From Chelativorans multitrophicus (lineage in GTDB: Bacteria > Pseudomonadota > Alphaproteobacteria > Rhizobiales > Rhizobiaceae), in the NCBI RefSeq assembly GCF_011317445.1, contig NZ_JAAAPL010000002.1:62001-126000 (forward strand): a stretch of DNA of 64,000 nucleotides, given 5' to 3'. The position numbers and the translations under genes are program-made. Below are positions 1 through 8,034 of this stretch, piece by piece; position 1 is the stretch's first letter; each line of letters starts with the position of its first letter. The notes beneath the pieces were generated by a model that searched no databases, was not told the DNA's origin, and saw nothing but the letters and a program-made list of their open reading frames with translations.

Positions 1-339
1 GGCGGCGGCGCGGCGCTGGCGCGCGCGGCGGCGGCGATCACCGTTTCGCCCGAGGCTACGGTGGGCGCGATGGCAGGCGCGCGCATTGTGCAGGAGGCTC
101 TGCGGCAGCCCTGCTCGACCATCGCTCGCAATGCAGGCCATTCGTCGCCGGCTGCGGTTGCGGCTCTTTTGGCTGAAGCCGATCCCGACATCTGCTTCGA
201 CCTGCGCACATCTCGGTTTGGAAACATGCTGGACTTGGGCCTGTGCGACGCGGCGGCGCCCCTGGTGCATGGGTTGACGGTAGCCCAATCGATCACACGG
301 AGCTTCCTGGATGCTGAAATCCTGCTTATCCGGCGCTGA
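1..339 (+). CDS. GroEL-like chaperonin, C-terminal part only (runs off the left edge)
   Basis: The frame is open from base 1 to a TGA at 337-339. It starts in a Gly-Gly-Gly-Ala-Ala-Leu segment that corresponds to the PGGGVAL nucleotide-binding loop of GroEL. It continues through a G-ARIVQEAL helix, an IAxNAG turn, an FGNMLDLG segment and a conserved Asp in LGLCD, which matches the equatorial-domain ATP-site Asp of GroEL. The usual YNAAT-type motif reads FDLRT and there is no GGM tail, so it is a divergent paralogue rather than the housekeeping chaperonin. Accessory chaperonins next to catabolic genes are known to fold oxygenases, and that role is only an inference here. It converges on the IclR gene with a 34-base gap. 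Confidence 0.75.
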   Translation, partial: GGGAALARAAAAITVSPEATVGAMAGARIVQEALRQPCSTIARNAGHSSPAAVAALLAEADPDICFDLRTSRFGNMLDLGLCDAAAPLVHGLTVAQSITRSFLDAEILLIRR

Positions 340-373
340 TCCGAGCGGCGCGCCGCCTGCGATCCGATCTTTT

Positions 374-1135
374 TCAGCCCGGCGACCAGCCCAGATCGCG
401 CGAGACGGTGTCGGCGGCGGCCACCACGATGGGCGCGACGTTGTCGATCGTCAAATGCGGCGAAGATCGTTCGGCGAATGCCACGCTCATGGCAGCTTGC
501 ACTTCGCCGGAGGCATTGCGCACCGGCGCGCCGACCGAGATCACGCCCAGTATCGTCTCTTCAACCACGCTGGCGTAGCCGGCCTCACGTGCCTCTCGAA
601 CCTGCTTAATAATCACGTCCGGATCGGTAATCGTGGCGGGCGTCATCTTAGGAAGCGGCTTCTCACGGAGGATCGCTTCGGCCTCGGCGTCATCCAACGC
701 CGCAAGCAAGACCTTGCCCATGGCGGTGCTGTGCAAAAATGCCAGCTCGCCCGGCGAATTGCGGATGGCAATCGGCCCAACCGATTGCACGCAGAGCAGA
801 TAGACGGCTTGGTTGCCATGGCGCCGGCCGAGATAGCCGTTCAGTTCGTGGTTGCTTGCGACCATTTCCAACTGCCGCTGCGCCGACACGATCATGCGGT
901 CCTTTCTCAGGATCGAATTGCCCAGGCTGAATGCGCGGTAGCCGATGCTGTAGCGGCGGCTTATTCTGTCCTGCTCGACAAAGCCGTGCTCAAGGAAGGT
1001 ATTCACCAGGCGCTGTACGATCGCATTGCTGAGCCCGATGTGGCGGGCGATCTCGCGGATGCCCATCGGTTCATTGGCGCGGTCCAGCAGGTCAAGAATC
1101 TGAAGCGCTCGTTCGAGTGATTGGCTGTTTGTCAT
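374..1135 (-). CDS. IclR-family transcriptional regulator
   Basis: The 253-residue protein has the IclR layout. An N-terminal winged helix-turn-helix (about residues 5-60, with GIREIARHIGLSNAIVQRLV as the recognition region) is followed by the ligand-binding IclR effector domain, with the typical GKVLLA segment near residue 140 and an SVGAPVRNASGEV motif near residue 200. It is divergent from the seven-gene operon starting at 1271. The 135-bp gap carries a consensus-like promoter with a palindrome, which makes it the obvious local regulator. IclR proteins may repress or activate; overlap of the palindrome with the -10 region favours repression. The effector is unknown. Confidence 0.9.
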   Translation of the reverse strand: MTNSQSLERALQILDLLDRANEPMGIREIARHIGLSNAIVQRLVNTFLEHGFVEQDRISRRYSIGYRAFSLGNSILRKDRMIVSAQRQLEMVASNHELNGYLGRRHGNQAVYLLCVQSVGPIAIRNSPGELAFLHSTAMGKVLLAALDDAEAEAILREKPLPKMTPATITDPDVIIKQVREAREAGYASVVEETILGVISVGAPVRNASGEVQAAMSVAFAERSSPHLTIDNVAPIVVAAADTVSRDLGWSPG

Positions 1136-1205
1136 GGCTCTTCTGAAAGGCAGGGTGAAAACGTAATCCAGGAAACGTGAAGCAAAGGCAAGGGGGGCAC
1201 ACGCA

Positions 1206-1251
1206 TTGACAGGAATAGCGCACTACTCTACAAATAGGAACAACGTTCCTA
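1206..1251 (+). promoter_or_regulatory. Promoter of the seven-gene operon with a palindromic operator
   Basis: A perfect -35 hexamer TTGACA (1206-1211) is followed after 17 bases by TACAAA (1229-1234). A perfect palindrome TAGGAAC-AAC-GTTCCTA (1235-1251) lies over the expected transcription start, 20 bases before the lyase ATG. The spacing and position fit an operator for the divergent IclR protein. The sequence is seen directly; the assignment to IclR is inference. Confidence 0.65.
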
Positions 1252-1270
1252 ATTTAGGTACATCACCATC

Positions 1271-2803
1271 ATGCTAGACGCCAGTAGCGCGGGTGGCTCT
1301 GCTGCCCCATCCGAGCCGTTGTTGACCGATGCGCGACTGGGAAAGAAGCCGGCCGACCGTCTTCAGCGGCACTATCTCCAGGCGACCTTGAAGCGTGAGG
1401 AGAACAAGTTCGACCAGATCATCGCCGTCGATCAGGCCCATGCGGTGATGTTGACGGAACAGGGTATTATTCCCCGCGCAACGGGGACGGCCCTACTGGT
1501 CCAGCTGTCCAAGCTGCGGCGCGAGGATGTCGGCATAGACGTGATGCGCGGCAGCATGTTGCTGCAGATCGAAGGGCACCTGGCCAGCAAGACCGGAAAC
1601 GAAGCCGCTGGCGCGCTCTCGACTGGGCGAAGCCGCATTGATCAGGGCGCGACCTTTCGCAGACTCTACGAACGCCAGGCAATTATCGCGGTCCTTACCG
1701 AGCTGATCGACCTGGAAGCCGCCGTGATTGCGCAAGCTGCAAATCATATCGACACCATCATGCCGGGATACACCCACCTACAGCCATCTCAGCCCTGGGT
1801 CTTCGGCCACTATCTTCTCGGTGTGGCGGAGCGGCTGGATATAGATCTCGTCCGGCTGGAGAGGGCCTACGCGGCGGTCAATCTCTGCCCGTTGGGAACA
1901 GTGGGAGGCAGCGGCTCGACGTGGCCGCTGGATCGGCATCGCGTGGCCAGCCTTCTGGGCTTCGACGGTATCGTCGAAAACGCGCGTCTGGGACGGGACA
2001 TCCAGTACACGGGCGACATCGCCGCGGCGGCCTCGATGCTTATGGCGACGCTGAACGACCTGGCGACGGACCTGCAGCTATGGTCGATGCAGGAGTTCGG
2101 ATTTGTCGAGCTGGACGCCGGCTATTGCGGCACCAGCAGCATCTTCCCGCAGAAGAAGAATCCGGTGGCGCTCGAAGGCGTCCGCTCGGCGGCGGCCGGC
2201 GCGGTTCAATGGGTGGGCAACGTGCTGGCGGTCTCGCGCGGGGTCGGCTCCGGCGACCTGGCGCTGCGAGGGGCGGCATTCCTGGACACGGCGCTGCAGA
2301 GCACGGCCCAGATGTGCGATCTGATGACTGGAGTGATGGAGACGCTGATCGTGCATAAGGACCGAATGGCCGAAAGGGCGGGCGAGGGCGGCACCACGGC
2401 AAGCAATCTCGCCGATACGCTGGTGCGCGAGCTGGGCCTTTCCTATCGGGCGGCCCACCATGCGGTCGGAAGATTCGTGCGGGTCTGCCTGGAGCGCAAC
2501 CTCCCGTTGACGGGCGTCAGAGCGTCCGAATTCCATGAAATGGCCGGCCTGGCCGACCAGCCCCGCCTCAGTGACGAGCAGCTTGCGGTTGCTTTGGATC
2601 CCGCCGGTTTCGTGCGGAGATGCCGGACGCCCGGTGGGGTCGCTCCCGAAGAGGTCGCGCGGCTGCACGCGGCCGCCGTCGAGCGGCTGGGTGAAAGCCG
2701 CGCGCGTCTGGAAGCGCGGATCGCTGCCTTGAATAGCGCGGAGCGAAAGCGGGCGGCGGCCATAGCGGCCATTTTGAACGCGCCGGAGGCGGCAACCCGA
2801 TGA
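1271..2803 (+). CDS. Argininosuccinate lyase-like protein of the fumarase/aspartase superfamily, substrate unknown
   Basis: The 510-residue protein carries the three superfamily regions: STGRSRIDQ (residues 118-126), GYTHLQ with T168-H169, and the signature loop GTSSIFPQKKNP with Ser289/Ser290. Members eliminate fumarate from a succinyl amine or succinyl thioether. Two positions differ from true argininosuccinate lyases: the Asn of SRND is Ile123, and the Met of SSxMP is Phe. Both argue against arginine biosynthesis, as does the catabolic setting. Known relatives with other substrates are EDDS lyase and S-(2-succino)cysteine lyase; I cannot choose between them. It is the first gene of the operon, has only a weak AGG ribosome site, and overlaps the next gene by an ATGA. 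Confidence 0.85.
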   Translation: MLDASSAGGSAAPSEPLLTDARLGKKPADRLQRHYLQATLKREENKFDQIIAVDQAHAVMLTEQGIIPRATGTALLVQLSKLRREDVGIDVMRGSMLLQIEGHLASKTGNEAAGALSTGRSRIDQGATFRRLYERQAIIAVLTELIDLEAAVIAQAANHIDTIMPGYTHLQPSQPWVFGHYLLGVAERLDIDLVRLERAYAAVNLCPLGTVGGSGSTWPLDRHRVASLLGFDGIVENARLGRDIQYTGDIAAAASMLMATLNDLATDLQLWSMQEFGFVELDAGYCGTSSIFPQKKNPVALEGVRSAAAGAVQWVGNVLAVSRGVGSGDLALRGAAFLDTALQSTAQMCDLMTGVMETLIVHKDRMAERAGEGGTTASNLADTLVRELGLSYRAAHHAVGRFVRVCLERNLPLTGVRASEFHEMAGLADQPRLSDEQLAVALDPAGFVRRCRTPGGVAPEEVARLHAAAVERLGESRARLEARIAALNSAERKRAAAIAAILNAPEAATR

Positions 2804-4002
2804 GCCGGCGCGATCTGGATCAACTGTCCCTGGCCTCTCAGCTTCGATCGCGGGTTTTTGCGCGAGGGCCGAACTTCGACGCGCTTATCACGTCCGACCC
2901 CGACCATGTGGGTTATCTGACCGGCTATCGAAGCATGTCCAGCGACATGAATCGCTATTATCCCATTGCGGCCGTCGCAACGGCGGACGATGCCATCCTA
3001 ATCGTCAGCGCCGGCGACGCTCCGCCGGCCCGCGAGGTCGTGGGCCAGGCAGTGATGACCTACGGTCGCTTCTTCGTGATGCAGGACGGCGCGTTCCAGC
3101 CTTCCGATGCGGATGAAGAGCGCTCGTTCGGCGTCGCCATCGTCCAAGCCGTGAACAGGCTCTGCGGCCCACGCGCGACCGTAGGCCTGGACTGCACTGG
3201 CCTCTCGGCACACGACGTCCGATCGGTTATTCAGCGCGACCTGCCGAATCTGCGGACCGTTTCTGCATCCCAATGGCTGCGCGACTGCCGCCGCACCAAG
3301 CTGCCCGGTGAAATCGGGCAACTGCGCCGTGCCGCACGCCTGCTGGAGCGCGGCATCGAAGCCGCTCTCGCAGCGGCGGAGCCTGGCGTGACCGAGCGAT
3401 ACATCGCCGCCCGGATCGCAAGCGCGGTGGTGGAGGGCGGCGGCGTACCGCGCTCGCTGGCGGTCACCTCGGGCCCGCGATCGGCCTTGGTCGACGCCTA
3501 TGCGGCCGAGCGGGAACTTCAGCCGGGCGACCTGCTCAGGCTCGACCTCAGCTGTACGTTTCAGGGCTATTGGGCCGATATGGCCCGGACAGCCGTCATC
3601 GAAGGCCCATCTCCGCTGCAGCGGCAGTATTTCGATGCCATTTCTTCGGGTCTGGCTGCTCAGCGCGAGATATTGCGCGCGGGCATTGAGGCGCGCCGGC
3701 TTTTTGACGTGGCGGTCGAAGCCACGCGCGGCAACGGTATCCCGCACTACCGCCGCCATCATTGCGGCCATGGCATCGGGGTTACGATCAACGAGTTTCC
3801 GGTGTTGTCGCCCGAAAACACCGCAGAGCTGGAGTCGGGGATGGTGCTGTGCATCGAGACACCGCTCTACGCGGCGGGCTGGGGCGGCATGATGACTGAG
3901 GACATCGTCGAAGTGACCGACACTGGATGGAACCCCATAACCGAACTGTCGCGCCACCTGCACGTCTGCACCGGCGGACGCGCTGAAGTTCTTGCCTCCT
4001 GA
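2800..4002 (+). CDS. M24-family metallopeptidase (Xaa-Pro aminopeptidase/creatinase fold)
   Basis: The 400-residue protein has an N-terminal creatinase-type domain (about 1-160) and a C-terminal pita-bread catalytic domain. All five dinuclear metal ligands are present: Asp249 (RLDLSC), Asp260 (WADMAR), His324 (GHGIG), Glu353 (CIETP) and Glu367 (MTEDIV). True creatinases and ectoine hydrolase share the fold but often lose metal ligands, so this is more likely a metal-dependent aminopeptidase or amidohydrolase acting on a small N-substituted compound. It begins at an ATG overlapping the lyase stop (ATGA), which indicates translational coupling. Its specific substrate cannot be read from the sequence. 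Confidence 0.85.
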   Translation: MSRRDLDQLSLASQLRSRVFARGPNFDALITSDPDHVGYLTGYRSMSSDMNRYYPIAAVATADDAILIVSAGDAPPAREVVGQAVMTYGRFFVMQDGAFQPSDADEERSFGVAIVQAVNRLCGPRATVGLDCTGLSAHDVRSVIQRDLPNLRTVSASQWLRDCRRTKLPGEIGQLRRAARLLERGIEAALAAAEPGVTERYIAARIASAVVEGGGVPRSLAVTSGPRSALVDAYAAERELQPGDLLRLDLSCTFQGYWADMARTAVIEGPSPLQRQYFDAISSGLAAQREILRAGIEARRLFDVAVEATRGNGIPHYRRHHCGHGIGVTINEFPVLSPENTAELESGMVLCIETPLYAAGWGGMMTEDIVEVTDTGWNPITELSRHLHVCTGGRAEVLAS

Positions 4003-4012
4003 CGAGATGCCT

Positions 4013-5203
4013 ATGTCGCCGTTGCTTATCAACCCGCCGCAGGATGATGACACTTGCTGTGTCCACCATCCCGAGATCGACGAGACCGGCTTTGCGGCCG
4101 TCACTGTTCCGGTCTGGCGCGCCTCGACCATCGTCTTTCCCGATATGGCCGCCTATGCGGCGCGCAACAGCAAGGGCCATGACGCCTACAGCTACGGCCT
4201 GCACGGTACGCCCACGACCCGCACCCTTGAGGCGCAGATCGCGCGGCTGGAAGGAGGGGGCCGCTCGATCGTGACGAGCTCGGGCCTGTCGGCGATCACG
4301 ATGACGCTGCAGACGATGCTGTCGCCCGGCGATACGGTCCTGCTCGTCGATACTGTCTACCCACCCGTGCGGGAATTCGCCGACCGCTTTCTCCGACGGA
4401 TGGGGGTCGATATCGTCTACTACGACCCGGCGATAGGAGCGGGAATCGCCGAGCTGATCACCGCCACGACGAGGCTGGTGTGGATGGAGTCGCCGGGATC
4501 CACGACGATGGAGGTCCAGGACATCCCCGCGATCGTGGCGGCCGCGCGTGCGCGTGGCGTACCCACGGCCATCGACAACACCTGGGCCACTCCGCTTCTG
4601 CTCAAACCTCTGGAACTGGGTGTTGATATCGTCATACAGGCGGTCAGCAAATATATGGCGGGTCATTCGGACCTGCTCATGGGGGCGGTGACCGTACGCG
4701 ACCTCGCGCTCTTCGACAGGTTGAGAACAGCATTCAAGCTGCTGGGGCACGGCGTTTCTCCCGACGATTGCTCGCTCGTCCTGCGAGGGCTGGAGACGCT
4801 GGCCGTCCGGCTGCGACAATCCTCGGCTTCCGCATTGGATCTGGCGAGGATGCTGGAGGAAAGCGGGCGCTTTCAGGCCGTTCTCCACCCGGCATTGCCC
4901 AGCTTTTCCGGCCACGCAATTTGGAAGCGCGACTTCAAGGGTGCGAGCGGAGTGTTCAGCGTGGTGCTTAAGCCAGAAAGCCTCGATCGGCTGCCAAACG
5001 CGCTCTCCCGGCTAAGAGTTTTCGCCATAGGCGCGTCCTGGGGCGGAACGCACAGCTTGGTCGCACCCATGGATATTACGGCCGCGCGCACGGCGACGGC
5101 ATGCCCATGGAGATGTCCGATCATCCGCCTCAGCGTCGGTATGGAAGGCCTCGCCGACCTGCGCGCGGACCTCCAGGCATTCGCCGGGGGACTGACGTCG
5201 TGA
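4013..5203 (+). CDS. MetC-like PLP-dependent C-S lyase (cystathionine beta-lyase family)
   Basis: This is a Cys/Met-metabolism PLP enzyme of about 396 residues. It has the phosphate-binding SSGLSA loop near residue 82, a DNTWATP segment carrying the PLP-pyridine Asp, and the Schiff-base Lys213 in SKYMAGHSD, with SWGGTHSL near the C terminus. The family removes thiols from cysteine conjugates by beta-elimination, giving pyruvate and ammonia. In this operon a C-S lyase beside a succinyl lyase and an NtaA/CmoJ-type monooxygenase suggests a sulfur-containing substrate. The start is uncertain: TTG 3992, ATG 4007 or ATG 4013 are in frame. I chose 4013 because GAG at 4004-4006 is correctly spaced. 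Confidence 0.85.
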   Translation: MSPLLINPPQDDDTCCVHHPEIDETGFAAVTVPVWRASTIVFPDMAAYAARNSKGHDAYSYGLHGTPTTRTLEAQIARLEGGGRSIVTSSGLSAITMTLQTMLSPGDTVLLVDTVYPPVREFADRFLRRMGVDIVYYDPAIGAGIAELITATTRLVWMESPGSTTMEVQDIPAIVAAARARGVPTAIDNTWATPLLLKPLELGVDIVIQAVSKYMAGHSDLLMGAVTVRDLALFDRLRTAFKLLGHGVSPDDCSLVLRGLETLAVRLRQSSASALDLARMLEESGRFQAVLHPALPSFSGHAIWKRDFKGASGVFSVVLKPESLDRLPNALSRLRVFAIGASWGGTHSLVAPMDITAARTATACPWRCPIIRLSVGMEGLADLRADLQAFAGGLTS

Positions 5204-5365
5204 AGCACCGAGACTGCCGAATAGGAATGGACGGGAAAATCATGCCGTCGTGCCGGCCGGCCAGCATACGACATCCAGCACGGGGCAGTCGTCGATGGCA
5301 AACAATAGGGACCAGGGGGCCGTATCGACCGCTGGTGAACGCAGTCTGAGGGAAGCGTCCGGGGC

Positions 5366-6703
5366 ATGTTCGCCGTACTGAACCATCCGATCTATCGCCG
5401 GCTTTTCACGGCCCAGGTCGTGTCTGTCCTGGGAACGGGGCTGGCGACCGTGGCGCTCGGTTTCCTGGCGCTGAAGATCAGCCCTCTTCAGGCCGGCTTG
5501 GTTCTGGGCATGGCCTTCGCCATACGTATGGTGGCAAATGTGGCGGTCACGCTTGCCGCAAACGCACTGTTGATGAACGTGCCGCGAATGCGGCTGCTTT
5601 CCATGCTAGATTATAGCCGTGCGGCGATGGTGCTGGCCTTTCCGTTCGTCTATGAGATCTGGCACATCTACGTGCTGGTCTTCTTGATCCAATCGGCTTC
5701 GGCTGTCGCATCGCCGCTGATGCAGGCCACCATTGCCGACACCGTCAAGGGTGAGGCCGATTATGGCCGCGCCCTCTCGATGACTCGTTTCGCTTACGAC
5801 GTCGAGCTGGTGATCAGTCCGGTTTTGGCGGCGGCGCTGCTGATGGTGACCACTTTCGAGTATCTGTTCGCCGGGACTGCGGCGGGTTTCGTCGTCTCGG
5901 GCTTGATCCTGGCCCACACGCGCACCGAGAAGACTGCTGCGAAGATTGCGCGGCGCGATGCGATCAATCGGATCGCCGTCGGGCTGCGGGCATATATCGA
6001 CACTCCGGCATTGCGTGCTGTGCTTGTGCTGAACTTCGCCGCCGCGGGCGCTCTGTGCACGGTACTGGTCATCACGGTCGTGCTGGTGCAGGTCCATCTG
6101 GGCTTAGGGGAAAGCCACACGGCCTTGGCGGTCGCCTGTTATGGCGCGGGGTCAATGGCGCTCGCACTGGCGCTGCCTGCGCTTTCCGCCCGCATTCCCG
6201 ACCGCATAGTGATGGTTTGCGGCGGGGTGCTGATCGCCTGCGCGCTGCTGCTTGCTGCCGCGCTGCCCAGCAATACGATGCTATGCTGTCTATGGTTTGC
6301 GCTCGGGATCGGCCATTCTTCGATCCAGACGCCGGCAGGCCGGGTGATCCGCGCCAGCGGTGATGAGGATCTCCGCACGGCACTTTTCGTCGCCAATTTC
6401 AGCCTCACCCATGCAGTGCGCCTCTCCGGATACCTGGTGGCAGGCTGGCTGGGCAGCCGAGCGGGCTTGCCGGTGGCGTTGGCCGCTGCCGGCGGAATTG
6501 CTCTGGCCGCCGCCGCGCTGGGAAGTCTGTTTTGGCGAACGCGGCGCCGGGGGCAGGACATTCATGTGCACAACGATCTGCCGGCGGACCATCCGCACCT
6601 CTTGCAGGTGCCGCTTTTCCGGGGCCGGCACAGGCATGAGCCTATTCAGGATTCGCTGCATGGCCATACCGACTTTCACCATCACGGGGTTTTGGGAAGA
6701 TGA
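5366..6703 (+). CDS. MFS transporter with a histidine-rich C-terminal tail
   Basis: The 445-residue membrane protein has about 11-12 hydrophobic segments. It resembles the EntS/NreB-type branch of the major facilitator superfamily. After the last membrane helix and an Arg-rich stop-transfer stretch, the final 46 residues contain 11 histidines, including a DHPH motif and a triple His near the end. Similar His-rich tails occur in NreB-type nickel efflux proteins, so metal or metal-chelate transport is plausible. A 160-base gap separates it from the upstream gene, and it overlaps the monooxygenase by ATGA. Import versus export cannot be decided from the sequence. Confidence 0.85.
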   Translation: MFAVLNHPIYRRLFTAQVVSVLGTGLATVALGFLALKISPLQAGLVLGMAFAIRMVANVAVTLAANALLMNVPRMRLLSMLDYSRAAMVLAFPFVYEIWHIYVLVFLIQSASAVASPLMQATIADTVKGEADYGRALSMTRFAYDVELVISPVLAAALLMVTTFEYLFAGTAAGFVVSGLILAHTRTEKTAAKIARRDAINRIAVGLRAYIDTPALRAVLVLNFAAAGALCTVLVITVVLVQVHLGLGESHTALAVACYGAGSMALALALPALSARIPDRIVMVCGGVLIACALLLAAALPSNTMLCCLWFALGIGHSSIQTPAGRVIRASGDEDLRTALFVANFSLTHAVRLSGYLVAGWLGSRAGLPVALAAAGGIALAAAALGSLFWRTRRRGQDIHVHNDLPADHPHLLQVPLFRGRHRHEPIQDSLHGHTDFHHHGVLGR

Positions 6704-8025
6704 GCAAGCGCCAGATCAAACTCGGCTTGTCCATGCGGCAACTGGGCTATCATGCCGGAGCATGGCGGCACCCTGACGTCAATCCGGGCGGAGCGATGGA
6801 CATTCAGCACTTTGTCCGGATCGCGCAGACGGCGGAGCGTGGTCTGTTCGACATGGTATTCCTCGCCGATGGGCTGGGCCTTCGCCAGACCGACAAACCG
6901 AAGGGCTCGCTGTCGCGTTCCAACCAGAACGTCGAACTGGAGCCGCTGACGATGTTGGCCGCCGTCGCCATGACGACGCGCCATGTGGGCCTCGTTGCAA
7001 CCGCGTCCACCAGCTATAACGAGCCCTTCCACATCGCCCGCAAATTCGCCTCGATTGACCACATCAGTGGCGGCCGCGCAGGTTGGAACATTGTCACCTC
7101 GTGGTCCGAGGAGGAAGCCAAGAATTTCAACAGAACCAAGCATTTCGAATATGACGAGCGCTATGCTCGCGCTGCCGAATTCGTGGAAGTCGTGCGCGGC
7201 CTCTGGGACTCCTGGGACGATGATGCCTTTGCTCATGACAAGAAGGAGGGGCTCTTCTTCCATCCCGACAAAATGCATGTGCTGAATCACAGGGGCGAGC
7301 ATTTTTCCGTGATGGGTCCTCTAACCGTCTCGCGTTCGCCGCAGGGGCATCCGGTATTGGTTCAAGCGGGCACTTCGCCCCAAGGACAGGAGATCGCAGC
7401 CGCCAGCGCGGATGTCGTCTTCACCGCTCAGACCGATCTGAAGGACGCCACGGAGTATTACCGATCGGTGAAGGGGCGAATGGCCAGATACGGGCGGAAG
7501 CCGGAGGATCTAAAAATCTTGCCCGGCCTGCTGCCGGTGGTCGGCAAGACGCGCGCGGAAGCCTCCGATAAGATGCAGCAGCTTCAGGACCTGATCCATC
7601 CGCTGGTTGGATTGGCGCATGTCTACGGCCCGATGGGAGACCTGTCGGGTTATCCTCTGGACGGGCCCGTGCCGGAGCCGGTTGATCCGGAACTGCGCAG
7701 CCGGGCGAAGGTCATGCTCGACCTGGCGCGCCGTAACAACTGGACTGTCCGGCAGCTATATCTCGCCGCCTCGGCCGGGCGCGGCCACCGGACGGTCGTG
7801 GGAACGCCGGCCGAGATCGTCGACGCGATGCAGGAATGGATCGATGCCGAGGGCGCCGACGGATTCAACATAGTGCCGCCCTATCTGCCGGGAGGTGCGG
7901 AGGATTTCGTCGACCTGGTGGTGCCGGAGCTGCAGAACCGGGGGCTGTACCGCACGGCTTACGAGGGCAGCACATTACGTGAAAATCTTGGCGTTCCCAA
8001 ACCGCCAAGCCGCTATGCCAGTTAG
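6700..8025 (+). CDS. NtaA/SnaA/DszA/CmoJ-family FMN-dependent monooxygenase (bacterial luciferase-like)
   Basis: The 441-residue protein has the family hallmarks in order: an N-terminal GAWRHPDV segment, DMVFLADG, LEPLTMLAA, a SGGRAGWNIVTS flavin-binding segment, VLVQAGTSPQG, and a C-terminal GADGFNI. These enzymes use reduced FMN supplied by a separate reductase and attack N- or S-linked carboxymethyl, succinyl or alkyl groups. Known substrates include nitrilotriacetate, EDTA, S-(2-succino)cysteine and dibenzothiophene sulfone. No flavin reductase lies in the operon, so the reductant must come from elsewhere. The start overlaps the MFS stop (ATGA), preceded by GGGAAG. Confidence 0.9.
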   Translation: MSKRQIKLGLSMRQLGYHAGAWRHPDVNPGGAMDIQHFVRIAQTAERGLFDMVFLADGLGLRQTDKPKGSLSRSNQNVELEPLTMLAAVAMTTRHVGLVATASTSYNEPFHIARKFASIDHISGGRAGWNIVTSWSEEEAKNFNRTKHFEYDERYARAAEFVEVVRGLWDSWDDDAFAHDKKEGLFFHPDKMHVLNHRGEHFSVMGPLTVSRSPQGHPVLVQAGTSPQGQEIAAASADVVFTAQTDLKDATEYYRSVKGRMARYGRKPEDLKILPGLLPVVGKTRAEASDKMQQLQDLIHPLVGLAHVYGPMGDLSGYPLDGPVPEPVDPELRSRAKVMLDLARRNNWTVRQLYLAASAGRGHRTVVGTPAEIVDAMQEWIDAEGADGFNIVPPYLPGGAEDFVDLVVPELQNRGLYRTAYEGSTLRENLGVPKPPSRYAS

Positions 8026-8034
8026 GACGCAGAC

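Noticed and set aside
1271-2803. Calling the lyase argH (arginine biosynthesis) or naming it EDDS lyase
   Set aside because: Key residues differ from argininosuccinate lyase and the context is catabolic. The sequence alone does not identify EDDS or any other specific substrate.
2998-4915. Two long minus-strand ORFs opposite the M24 and MetC-like genes
   Set aside because: Both are antisense shadows: no domain, unusual composition, no ribosome site, and each is fully covered by a well supported + strand gene.
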